From: Microvirga sesbaniae
GTDB taxonomy: Bacteria > Pseudomonadota > Alphaproteobacteria > Rhizobiales > Beijerinckiaceae
Reading direction: 5' to 3'
NCBI RefSeq assembly: GCF_025460805.1
Contig: NZ_JAMXFJ010000022.1
Location: 31,700-81,200, forward strand
Length of the DNA stretch: 49,501 nt
In this document: positions 1 to 8,600 of the stretch, in pieces
How the letters are laid out: each line of letters begins with the position of its first letter
Position numbering within the stretch: position 1 is the first letter of the stretch
Made by a program: the position numbers and the translations under genes
The notes under the pieces: generated by a model
What the model saw: only the letters and a program-made list of their open reading frames with translations
Database searches by the model: none
Told to the model about the DNA's origin: nothing

Positions 1-34
1 GCGCCGGCGCCCCCAAGGGCCGGCGCCCCCTATC

Positions 35-134
35 CGCGGCCCTGCGGGTCACTGGCGCGGCCCTGCGGGTCACTGGCGCGGCCCTGCGGGTCACTGGCGC
101 GGCCCTGCGGGTCACTGGCGCGGCCCTGCGGGTC
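35..134. repeat. 21-bp tandem repeat, about 4.8 copies
   Basis: Four perfect copies of a 21-bp unit start at 35, 56, 77 and 98, followed by a 16-nt partial copy at 119-134. Each unit contains CCCTGCGGG, which can form a small hairpin. The unit is a multiple of three bases and all three plus-strand frames stay open through it, ending at stops near 147, 160 and 250. The repeat could therefore be the 3' end of a gene beginning before the window, or simply noncoding. Just upstream, 1-8 (GCGCCGGC) and 19-26 (GCCGGCGC) form an inverted repeat. Confidence 0.9.
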
Positions 135-268
135 CGTCCGATGCGCTAGGTGGAATTACGTAGTTCCGCACTTACCAGTCATTATCCTTTTCTCCTCACC
201 CTCGATAACAGCAACAGTCGCAGTTTCGTGGCGAGTCCTGTCATTGTTTTGAGTGTCGGAGCCGATCT

Positions 269-1750
269 ATGTTGGGTATCTTGTCTCAAGTCCGATCCGA
301 AATGGATGCGAAACTTGCAGCGCTCGACAGAGCGCAGGCGATCATTGAATTTAATCTTGACGGCACCATCGTCACAGCCAACGAGAATTTCCTTCGCACG
401 GTCGGCTACTCCCTTCAGGAGATCCAGGGGAGGCATCACAGCATGTTCGTCGAGCCCGCCGACCGGGAGACGCCGGCCTATGACGAATTCTGGCGCAGGC
501 TGAGAGCCGGTGAATATCAGGCGGCGCGTTACAGGCGCCTCGGCAAGGGCGGTCGGGAGGTCTGGATCGAGGCGAGCTACAATCCCCTGATCGGGCGCGA
601 TGGAAGGCCCTTCAAGGTCGTCAAGTTCGCGACCGACATCACCCGGCAGATGAACGACCAGGCCGATCTGAAGGGGCAGGTCGAGGCGATCGGGAAGTCT
701 CAGGCGGTGATCTCGTTCGATCTCGATGGACACATCCTCGACGCGAATGACAATTTCCTCGCGGCCGTCGGGTACACTCTTCCGGAGATCCAGGGACGGC
801 ACCACAGCATGTTCGTCGAGCCGGGACAGAGGGCCAGCCCGGAATACCTGGAGTTCTGGCGCCGGCTTAAGAACGGCGAGTTCCAGGCGGCACAATACAA
901 GCGGATCGGAAAGGGCGGGCGGGAGATCTGGATCGAGGCGAGCTACAACCCGATCCTGGACGCCTGCGGACGCCCGTACAAGGTCGTGAAATATGCGACC
1001 GACGTGACCCAGCAGGTCGGACTTCTGATCAGTCTCAGGGGCATGATCGAGACCAACTTCGGCGAGATCGATGCGGCCGTCGGCCAATCCTCTCGGGAGG
1101 CGACCTCCGCCGGGCAAGCCGCGACCGCGACCTCCAGCAATGTGCAGATGATGGCGTCCGCCTCGGAGGAACTGGCCGCCTCGGTCCGTGAAATCGCCCA
1201 GAGCATGGCGACATCGCGGGCCGCGACCGACACCGCCTTTGCCGAGGCGGAAAGCGCGAACGAATACACGAACAAGCTCTCCGCGGCCGCGGAGGCGATG
1301 GGGGGCATCATCGGCCTCATTCAGAGCATCGCCGGTCAGATCAACCTGCTGGCCCTGAATGCGACGATCGAGTCCGCCCGGGCCGGCGAGGCTGGTCGCG
1401 GCTTTGCCGTGGTTGCCAGCGAGGTGAAAAATCTGGCCTCGCAGGCGGCCAGGGCCACCGAGCAGATCTCCACCGAAATCGACGGGGTCCGGACCGTGTC
1501 GAGCGGGGTGGTCGAGGCGCTCGCGAAGATTCGCGGATCCATCGAGACCATGCGGGCGCACGTGGTCGGAGCGGCCACCGCTGTCGAGGAACAGAGCGCC
1601 GTCACGCAGGAGATGTCGTCCAACATGCAGGATGCGTCCCATGCGGTGACGCGCATCGCCGGCAGCATCGGGGCCATCTCGGCGGCGGTCGGACGGGTGT
1701 CGGACGCGGTCGACACGACGAAGAAGGCCGCGCAGGTGCTGGCCCGTTAG
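269..1750 (+). CDS. Soluble methyl-accepting chemotaxis protein with two PAS domains
   Basis: A 493-aa chemoreceptor with no membrane segment or periplasmic domain, so it should be a cytoplasmic transducer signalling through CheA/CheW. Two PAS-PAC domains lie at about residues 18-133 and 140-250. They are near copies: EIQGRHHSMFVEP occurs at 51 and 173, a spacing of 122 residues, as does GKGGRE.WIEASYNP. Residues from about 260 to 490 form the MCP signalling coiled coil, and the conserved hairpin tip (ALNATIESARAGEAGRGFAV) lies near 362-381. There is no CheR-binding pentapeptide at the C-terminus. PAS domains of this type often bind haem or flavin, but the ligand cannot be read here. The ATG start has GGAG at 258-261. 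It converges on the small gene at 1783-2064. Confidence 0.93.
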   Translation: MLGILSQVRSEMDAKLAALDRAQAIIEFNLDGTIVTANENFLRTVGYSLQEIQGRHHSMFVEPADRETPAYDEFWRRLRAGEYQAARYRRLGKGGREVWIEASYNPLIGRDGRPFKVVKFATDITRQMNDQADLKGQVEAIGKSQAVISFDLDGHILDANDNFLAAVGYTLPEIQGRHHSMFVEPGQRASPEYLEFWRRLKNGEFQAAQYKRIGKGGREIWIEASYNPILDACGRPYKVVKYATDVTQQVGLLISLRGMIETNFGEIDAAVGQSSREATSAGQAATATSSNVQMMASASEELAASVREIAQSMATSRAATDTAFAEAESANEYTNKLSAAAEAMGGIIGLIQSIAGQINLLALNATIESARAGEAGRGFAVVASEVKNLASQAARATEQISTEIDGVRTVSSGVVEALAKIRGSIETMRAHVVGAATAVEEQSAVTQEMSSNMQDASHAVTRIAGSIGAISAAVGRVSDAVDTTKKAAQVLAR

Positions 1751-1782
1751 ACGAAAACCCTGAGACCGGGGACGTGGTCCCG

Positions 1783-2064
1783 TCAGGCGAAGGTTGCCTC
1801 CATCTGCTCCTCGATCGCCATGAGTTCCCGGATGTAAGGGGCTCGCCGCTCCCGGTGCTCGTGCCGGAGGCTCGCGATCGTCGCGCTCTTGCGCGCCTCG
1901 TCGTCGGCGCTCTGCCTGACCGCGTCGAGGCTTTTCTCATGGGCGAAGTCGAGATCGGCGAGGTCCGCGAGAACGGCCTGCAACCGGGGCAGGAGATCGG
2001 GCGCGTAGCACCCGGCCCCGTGTGACACACTCGCGGAACGGACACGTTCGACAGCACTGGTCAT
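1783..2064 (-). CDS. Hypothetical 93-aa helical protein
   Basis: A small, charged, alanine- and glutamate-rich protein that looks all-helical and lacks a signal peptide or membrane segment. It matches no family I can name. The start is supported by a strong ribosome-binding site (GGAGGA a few bases upstream of the ATG on the minus strand). The gene converges on the chemotaxis transducer with only about 30 nt between their stops. A flagellar or chemotaxis accessory role is possible from position alone, and nothing in the sequence proves it. Confidence 0.6.
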   Translation of the reverse strand: MTSAVERVRSASVSHGAGCYAPDLLPRLQAVLADLADLDFAHEKSLDAVRQSADDEARKSATIASLRHEHRERRAPYIRELMAIEEQMEATFA

Positions 2065-2318
2065 GCCTTCCTCCGACGTGTTCTTGAAGCCAGCATTTCC
2101 TTCGAGGGATTAATCTAGGTTAGCGCCACGACTTTGGTCAGGATGGGGCAGCTTGGCGCTGCAAATTTGCCGTCCCGTGTTTCCCTTAAGGCTCGCGCGC
2201 CTTGCCGGATCGGCCTCGCGGCGGTCGGACGCGGCGACGGGAGCCCTGCCATAATGGCAATCGGTTTGACGTTTAGTCTGCAGTCCTGTCGTCGTTCGGG
2301 CGGGCCGTGGAGGCACAC

Positions 2319-2516
2319 ATGATCAGCTGGATCGTTCGGATATTGATGGTTGCCGCCGGAGTCGTCACGAGCTGGTTCGTCGCCAAGGACGCCCCGATCT
2401 TCGGAGTGGCCCAGATGATGGTAGCGCTCCTCCTGCTGACCTTCGTGGTTGCCGTCCTGGCCTTTTGGCCGCATCGCTGGACGGCGGCCCTCGACCGGTC
2501 CGACAAGCCGCTCTGA
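2319..2516 (+). CDS. Small inner-membrane protein, two predicted helices
   Basis: A 65-aa hydrophobic protein starting MISWIVRILM. Two membrane segments are visible, at about residues 3-22 and 31-52, separated by a short loop (VAKDAPIFG), with a basic tail after the second. The ATG at 2319 is preferred over the in-frame GTG at 2307 because GGAGG at 2309-2313 sits at proper spacing before it. The gene stands alone and converges on the phasin gene. No functional family is recognised. Confidence 0.6.
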   Translation: MISWIVRILMVAAGVVTSWFVAKDAPIFGVAQMMVALLLLTFVVAVLAFWPHRWTAALDRSDKPL

Positions 2517-2544
2517 CCCGCGTCGCGCGGACCCGAGGGACGCC

Positions 2545-2561
2545 CCCGGCTCGTGGCCGGG
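2545..2561. terminator. Possible hairpin terminator between convergent genes
   Basis: CCCGGC at 2545-2550 pairs with GCCGGG at 2556-2561 around a 5-nt loop, between the convergent stops at 2516 and 2582. There is no T-run, so intrinsic termination is uncertain. Confidence 0.35.
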
Positions 2562-2581
2562 AGCGCGATTGCACCGGACGG

Positions 2582-3574
2582 TCAAGCTGCCCGGCCGACC
2601 CGTTCCGCGAGCTGCTTCACTTCGACTGTCGCGTTGCGGGCGGCCTCGTCGGCCAGCTGCATCGTGAGTTCCGCCATGCGGCGGCTGTTGTCGACGGTCT
2701 GCTCCAGATTGTCCCGGATGAGGGAACTTTGAACCGTCACGAAGTCGTTCATGGAGCGGCAGCGGGCGAGGGCATTCAGGCCGTCGAGATTCGTCTGCAG
2801 TCGCTTCTGGCTCAGTTCGAACCATTCCCGCGACACGTCCTGGAAGCCACGCACGAAGACCGCGTTCGATCGGGCCGCGCCCGGGGCGGTGCCGGAATCC
2901 TGCGCCGCGAGGCCGCGGGCCTCTCCGTCGTTGCGAGCGAACATCTGCATGGCTTGGCCCGTCGAGCGGCGGGCGAGTTCGGAAAACAGCCCAAAACTGT
3001 TCTCGACGACCTGCTGCATCGACTTGGCGATGGTCTGAGCCCCTTCAGTCCCGGCTCGCACCGTCTCGGCGAGATCCTCGGTGACGCGTTGAACCGCCTC
3101 GACCGGTTCGCGGAGCCGGCGCGCCTCGGAGCGCTTGCCCTCGTCGAATGCCACCATGTCGTCCTCCACCTTCTCTGCGACCGCCTCGGCCTCGTCGTCG
3201 CTCAGAACCTTGAGCACGGCCGGCAGAAGCTCCTTTCTGTCGTCCCGGATATGCTGCTGGAACACCCGTCTCAGCTCTGCCACCTTGGCGAGGAACTCGC
3301 CGTTGTTCTTCGGCATGCGCTCGATGTCGGCCAGAAGTGCGGTGGTTTCCTCATGATCGCCGAGAGCCTGGCGCAGGAGGTCGTCCATTCCGTGCCGGCG
3401 CAGAACCGGCAGCAGATGCTGCTCCTGGAGGGCCGCCAGAAGGGTCAGCTCCTCCTGCAGCTCCGCGAACAGACGCTCACGGGTTTTGACCGCGTTGTCC
3501 GACGTGGCCAGAAGCTTTTCGAAGAGATCCCGCGCCCGGTCGGGCGGGGCTTGGGTGATTTTTCGTGTGGTCAT
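2582..3574 (-). CDS. Hemerythrin HHE domain fused to a phasin domain
   Basis: A 330-aa cytoplasmic protein with two parts. Residues about 13-125 look like a hemerythrin-type four-helix bundle with candidate di-iron ligands H53, H61, H74/E75, H108 and E115 (the motifs QEQHLLP, GDHEE and QQHIRDDRKELLP). Residues about 165-320 resemble the phasin family, which coats polyhydroxyalkanoate granules; the stretch NALARCRSMNDF followed by VQSSLIRDNLEQ is typical. Phasins are normally 110-190 aa and stand alone, so the fusion is unusual. It suggests an oxygen-, NO- or iron-responsive granule protein, which is inference. The ATG at 3574 has GGAGG just upstream and gives a sensible N-terminus, unlike the longer open frame. 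Confidence 0.8.
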   Translation of the reverse strand: MTTRKITQAPPDRARDLFEKLLATSDNAVKTRERLFAELQEELTLLAALQEQHLLPVLRRHGMDDLLRQALGDHEETTALLADIERMPKNNGEFLAKVAELRRVFQQHIRDDRKELLPAVLKVLSDDEAEAVAEKVEDDMVAFDEGKRSEARRLREPVEAVQRVTEDLAETVRAGTEGAQTIAKSMQQVVENSFGLFSELARRSTGQAMQMFARNDGEARGLAAQDSGTAPGAARSNAVFVRGFQDVSREWFELSQKRLQTNLDGLNALARCRSMNDFVTVQSSLIRDNLEQTVDNSRRMAELTMQLADEAARNATVEVKQLAERVGRAA

Positions 3575-3651
3575 GATTCGACCTCCAGGTTCCGATGAGA
3601 CATGATCCTGCGCTCGGCGCAGGCTGCACCATGGCGGGTGTGAGATTTCGA

Positions 3652-3849
3652 CTAGTGCTGCAGCCCCAATGGCCAGGGAGCAAAAAGGTTCGGACGCCTC
3701 CACAAGACGAAATGGTCCTGTGTGGCGAGATCGAGACGGGTGTCTTTCTCCAGCAGGGCGATCTGCGCCTCCACGGCCTTGAGCTCACGCTCGAGCTTGG
3801 CCGTGCGCCGGAGCTCGGAAGAAATAGGCTTTCGTTTCTTGCTCTTCAT
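3652..3849 (-). CDS. Hypothetical 65-aa basic coiled-coil protein
   Basis: Starts MKSKKRKPIS and contains a charged helical stretch (ELRRTAKLERELKAVEAQIA) likely to form a short coiled coil, then a tryptophan- and proline-containing tail. GGAG at 3856-3859 lies six bases before the ATG. It is 77 bp upstream of the hemerythrin-phasin start on the same strand and might be co-transcribed with it. No known family is recognised. Confidence 0.5.
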   Translation of the reverse strand: MKSKKRKPISSELRRTAKLERELKAVEAQIALLEKDTRLDLATQDHFVLWRRPNLFAPWPLGLQH

Positions 3850-4115
3850 CAAGCACTCCATGGTCCGGCGCAGCCCATCGCCTTCGATGAAGGAGCGGAC
3901 GGCGTACGGATGGCCATGATTGTGCCCCCGGTGAATCGTTCATTGTCGTGGTTGCTGAGGATGATACCGAAGCATCGCTGTTCGTCTGTCAGAAACCCGA
4001 CACAAGGAAAGAATTTGTTAACACAGGTTAAAGTGCCGCAGGCATTCCCGGGCCGGGTTCCGGCAGCCGGCCGGGCCGTCTCGGAACCGAGGCATGGCCC
4101 GGATGTTCATGCCTA
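3850..4115. other. Intergenic stretch upstream of the RND operon
   Basis: Together with the palindromes at 4116-4333 this makes a gap of about 580 bp between divergent transcription units. It must hold the promoters for the minus-strand gene at 3849 and probably for the pump operon. An AT-richer patch near 4010-4032 is the likeliest promoter area, but no clear -35/-10 pair could be assigned. No regulator gene for the pump is present. Confidence 0.4.
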
Positions 4116-4164
4116 GCGCATCGGACGGAAAAGTGGACCCGGTTTTCCGCCTCATCCGATGCGC
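4116..4164. repeat. Palindromic intergenic element, unit A
   Basis: Arms GCGCATCGGA (4116-4125) and TCCGATGCGC (4155-4164) enclose a second inverted pair, CGGAAAA and TTTTCCG, around GTGGACCCGG. The unit is preceded by TAG (4114-4116). It belongs to the same family as the units at 24853, 24903, 36123, 49089 and 49152. Confidence 0.85.
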
Positions 4165-4178
4165 CAGTCAAGAGAAGG

Positions 4179-4221
4179 AGCCTCGGACCCAAAAGTGGTG
4201 TCCACTCTTGGGTCCGAGGCT
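4179..4221. repeat. Palindromic intergenic element, unit B
   Basis: Arms AGCCTCGGACCCAA (from 4179) and TTGGGTCCGAGGCT (to 4221) are perfect inverses around the core AAGTGGTGTCCACTC. Same design as unit A but with different outer arms. Confidence 0.85.
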
Positions 4222-4224
4222 GTA

Positions 4225-4266
4225 GCGCATCGTGCGGACCCGGCGGGTCCGCGCCGAACGATGCGC
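4225..4266. repeat. Palindromic intergenic element, unit C
   Basis: GCGCATCGT (from 4225) pairs with ACGATGCGC (to 4266); the core GCGGACCC/GGGTCCGC is also paired. It is joined to unit D by the linker CGCTTAAGGGGTTG, which is also found between the units at 49089-49200. Confidence 0.85.
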
Positions 4267-4279
4267 CGCTTAAGGGGTT

Positions 4280-4333
4280 GAGCATCGGATCGATCCCAAA
4301 AGTGGGTTCAAATTTGGGATCGATCCGATGCTC
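4280..4333. repeat. Palindromic intergenic element, unit D
   Basis: GAGCATCGGATCGATCCCAA (from 4280) is matched by its near-perfect inverse ending at 4333, around AAGTGGGTTCAAA. On the minus strand the unit begins CTAGAGCATCGGA, the same edge seen in the units that overlap gene ends elsewhere in the window. Confidence 0.88.
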
Positions 4334-4431
4334 TAGGGTCGGCGATCTGCGGCCTGCCGCTCGCCCTTGAGGAATCGCTCAAGGTCAGTGCGTCCGATCG
4401 GAGCAGTTCGTGTCGCGGTCTGGAGGGCACA

Positions 4432-5640
4432 TTGATCAGGCGCATCCTTCTCATTGCCGTCTTGGGCTTGGCGCTGGCTTGCGGCATCTATCTCTCTATG
4501 AGCCGCGCACCGGAGACCGCGGCGCGGCCGCAGGCCCCCGTGGCCCCGGCGCAGCCTCCGCCGCAGGTCGGGATCATCGTCGCTCAGCCGGCCGAAGTGC
4601 CGCTTCCCGTCGTGTTCGCCGGTCGCGTGGCGGGCTTCCGCGACGTCGAGGTGCGCCCGCGCGTCGGCGGTCTCCTGCTCAAGCGTGAGTTCGAGGAGGG
4701 GGCGCCCGTCAAGCAGGATCAGGTGCTCTTCCGGATCGATCCGGCGAGCTACGAGGTGGCTCTGAGCCGTGCGGAGGCGCAGCTGCTCCAGGCACAGGCG
4801 GCCCTGCGCCAGGCCGAGGAAAATTTCAACCGCATCGAGCCGCTGGCCCGGCGCGGGGTGTCGACGGACGTGCAGCTCGAGGAGGCGCGCTCCCAGCGCG
4901 ACCAGGCCCGCGCCGGTGTCCAGCTTGCCGAAGCCGAGGTTCAGAACGCGAGGCTCAACCTCGGCTACACGACCGTCACGGCGCCCGCTGCCGGAATCAC
5001 GGCGCTGAAATCGCCCCCGGTCGGAGCCCTGATCCAGGCCCAGCAGACGCTTCTGACAACCATATCGCAGCTCGACCCGGCCTATGTGAACTTCTCCTTC
5101 ACGGACGAGGAGGGGCGGGAGTTCCGCGCCCTGAACGAGCGGCGGGAGAAACCCATTTCCGAGAAGGACCTGAAGGTCGAGCTGCGGTTCGGCCAGGGGG
5201 CCGAGTACCCGCAAACCGGCAGGATCGACACCGCCGCCCAGCGGGTCGACCCGCAGACCGGGACGATCCAGGCACGGGCGATCTTCCCGAACCCGGACGG
5301 CGCCTTGCTGCCGGGCCAGTTTGTGCGGGTGCGTCTGATCGGCATCACATTGCCCGGAGCCATCGTCGTGCCCCGTCAGGCCGTAAGCCAGGGGCCGCAG
5401 GGGCCGGCGATCTACGTGGTCGGGGCGAACGACGTCGCACAGGCGGTGCCGGTCCGGCTGGGACCGGAGGTGCCCGAAGGATGGGTGATCCAGTCCGGCC
5501 TGAAGGGAGGCGAGCGGGTCGTGGTCGACGGCGTCATCCGGGTGCGCCCCGGCCAGCCCGTCCGGCCCGTTCCGGTCGACCCGCAGGCCGCGCAGACGAC
5601 CGGGACGGCCAGCGGCCAGCAGCCTGGAGCGCGGCCATGA
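4432..5640 (+). CDS. RND efflux periplasmic adaptor (MexA/AcrA family)
   Basis: A 402-aa membrane fusion protein that links an inner-membrane RND pump to an outer-membrane channel. An N-terminal hydrophobic anchor (about residues 4-20) contains Cys17 in a weak lipobox context. It is followed by a proline/alanine linker, the split lipoyl domain (VEVRPRVGGLLLKREFEEGA), an alpha-helical hairpin rich in Ala, Gln and Glu at about 105-175, a beta-barrel, and a membrane-proximal domain. The start is TTG at 4432, chosen because GGAGGG at 4422-4427 is well placed and no ATG gives the anchor. The stop overlaps the pump start by four bases (ATGA), so the two are translationally coupled. Drug specificity cannot be inferred. 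Confidence 0.93.
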   Translation: MIRRILLIAVLGLALACGIYLSMSRAPETAARPQAPVAPAQPPPQVGIIVAQPAEVPLPVVFAGRVAGFRDVEVRPRVGGLLLKREFEEGAPVKQDQVLFRIDPASYEVALSRAEAQLLQAQAALRQAEENFNRIEPLARRGVSTDVQLEEARSQRDQARAGVQLAEAEVQNARLNLGYTTVTAPAAGITALKSPPVGALIQAQQTLLTTISQLDPAYVNFSFTDEEGREFRALNERREKPISEKDLKVELRFGQGAEYPQTGRIDTAAQRVDPQTGTIQARAIFPNPDGALLPGQFVRVRLIGITLPGAIVVPRQAVSQGPQGPAIYVVGANDVAQAVPVRLGPEVPEGWVIQSGLKGGERVVVDGVIRVRPGQPVRPVPVDPQAAQTTGTASGQQPGARP

Positions 5641-8600
5641 TCTCGAAATTCTTCATCGATCGGCCGATCTTCGCCTCCGTCCTGTCGATCGTGATCGTGC
5701 TCGTCGGTCTGATCGCCATGCGGGTGCTGCCGGTTGCCCAGTACCCCGAGATCGTTCCTCCGCAGGTGGTGGTCTCCGCCACCTACCCGGGCGCCAGCGC
5801 TCAAACCATCGCTGAAACCGTCGCGGCTCCGCTCGAGCAGCAGGTCAACGGCGTCGAGGACATGATCTATCTGCAATCCACCTCCACGGGCTCGGGGACC
5901 ATGAGCCTGTCGGTGTATTTCCGGACCGGCACCAATGCCGATCAGGCGACGATCAACGTCAACAACCGGGTCCAGCGGGCCACCGCGGTTCTTCCCGAGG
6001 AAGTGCGCCGCCAGGGTGTGACGGTGACCAAGCGGTCGTCCTCCATCCTCCAGATCGTGGCGCTGTCGTCGCCGGATCGCCGCTACGACACGATCTACAT
6101 CTCCAATTATGCGCTGGTGAACATCATCGACGAGCTGCGGCGTACGCCGGGCGTCGGCGACGCGTCCCTGTTCGGCGCCTCCGATTACTCCATGCGCATC
6201 TGGCTGAAACCCGACAAGGTCGCCCAGTACAACCTGACGCCGAGCGACATCGCTGCCGCGATCCGCGACCAGAACGCCCAGTTTGCTGCGGGGCGATTCG
6301 GCGAGGAGCCGAGTCCGGGCCAGCAGGCCTTCACCTACTCGGTCACGACCCAGGGGCGCCTGGCCGATCCGCGCGAGTTCGAGCAGATCATCCTGCGTTC
6401 GGACGAGAACGGCGGGGCGCTGCGCCTGAGGGATGTGGCCAGGGTGGAGCTCGGGTCGCAGAACTATTCGACGGTCGCGTCGCTGAACGGAGCCCCGACC
6501 GTTCCCATAGGCATCTACCTTCAGCCGGATGCCAACGCCCTCGACGTATCCAATGCCGTCGCCGCCACCATGAACCGGCTGGCGCAGCGCTTCCCCGAAG
6601 GTCTGCGCTACGATGTGCCGTTCAATACCACCAGGTTCATCGAGGTCTCCATCGAGGAGGTGGTCAGGACGTTCATCGAAGCGATCGTGCTGGTCGTCCT
6701 CGTGGTCTTCCTCTTCCTGCAGAACTGGCGCGCGACGCTGATCCCGCTGCTCGCCGTTCCGGTGTCGATCATCGGAACGTTCGGAGGCATGTATCTCCTC
6801 GGTTTCTCGATCAACCTGCTCACCCTGTTCGGCATGATCCTCGCCATCGGCATCGTGGTGGACGATGCGATCATCGTGCTGGAGAACGTCGAGCGGATCA
6901 TGACGACGGAGCGCAAGCCTCCCCGCGACGCCGCCATCCAGGCCATGCAGGAGGTGAGCGGCCCGGTGATCGCGGTGGTGCTCGTTCTGTGCGCGGTCTT
7001 CATCCCGGTGTCGTTTCTCGGCGGCCTCGCCGGCGAGCTCTACCGCCAGTTCGCCGTCACCATCGCGGTGTCGGTGGTGATCTCCGGAATCGTCGCCCTG
7101 ACGCTCACGCCGGCCCTGTGCGCGCTGCTGCTAAAGGAGGGGCACCGGGAGCCCTGGCTGCCCTTCCGGATCTTCAATCGTGGCTTCGACCGGGTGACGC
7201 GCACCTTCACGGCCGGCACGGCATTCTTTCTTCGCCACGCCGCGGCCGCCCTCGTCGTCATCGCCGTGATGCTCGGCGCGACCTGGTGGCTGTTCGAGCG
7301 GGTGCCGGGCGGCCTCGTGCCGGCAGAGGATCTCGGGTCGGTTTTCGTCGTGACGTCCCTGCCGCCCGCGGCATCTCTCGACCGCACCCTTGCGGTGACG
7401 GGCAAGGTGACCGAAGGGGTCATGCAGAACCCGGCCGTGGCCGATGTGGTGACCCTGGCGGGGTTCGATCTCCTGTCCGGCGCGCAGAAGACCAACGCGG
7501 GCGTCTCCTTCGTGTCGCTGAAGGACTGGTCCGAGCGCACCGACCCGCGGCTCGACGCCCGCAACCTCGCTCCGGCCTTCGCGGCCCTCAACGCCAATTT
7601 CCGGGACGGCGTCGCCATCGGGTTCAACCCGCCGCCGATCCAGGGGCTGAGCACGACCGGAGGCTTCGAGTTCTATCTTCAGGACCGCTCCGGCGGGAGC
7701 CTGGACAACCTCGCGCAGGCCGCGCAGCGCGTCGTTCAGGCGGCCGGACAGCGCCCCGAAGTGACGGGCGTTTCCACCACTTTCAACACCGGCGTGCCGC
7801 AGTACCGGATCGACGTGGATCGCGACAAGGCGAAGGCGCTCGGCGTTCCCATCTCGGCCATCTTCGACACGATGCAGAGCACGTTCGGCAGCCTCTACGT
7901 CAACGATTTCAGCCTGTTCGGGCGCACCTACCGGGTCAGCCTCTCGTCCGAGGCCGAGTTCCGGCAATCGCCCGACGACCTGCGGCACGTATTCGTCCGG
8001 TCGGACAACGGCACGATGGTTCCCCTCAACGTGCTCCTCACGACCGTCCGCATCGTGGGGCCCGACGTGGTCGACCGGTTCAATGTCTTTCCGGCCGCGA
8101 AGATACAAGGCAATCCGGCGCCGGGCTTTTCCTCGGGACAGGCCATCGCGGCCATGGAGCAGGTCGTCGCCCAGACCCTGCCGTCCGACTACTCGATCGG
8201 CTGGACGGGATCGGCCTATCAGGAGCTGCAATCGGCCGGCACCGGATCCCAGGGGTTCCTCCTGGGCCTCGTCATGGTCTTCCTCATCCTGGCCGCCCAG
8301 TACGAGCGGTGGTCGCTGCCCTTCGCCGTCATCACGGCCGTGCCCTTCGCGGTCTTCGGCGCCATCCTGGCGATCTGGTTGCGCGGGATCGAGAACGACA
8401 TCTACTTCCAGGTCGGGCTCGTCACCCTGATCGGGCTTGCGGCCAAGAACGCAATCCTGATCGTCGAGTTCGCGGCCGAGCGCTACAGGGCCGGGGAAAC
8501 GGCCTTCGATGCCGCCCTGGATGCGGCCCGGCTCCGCTTCCGTCCCATCGTCATGACGTCGCTCGCCTTCATCCTCGGCGTGGTGCCGCTCGCGATTTCG

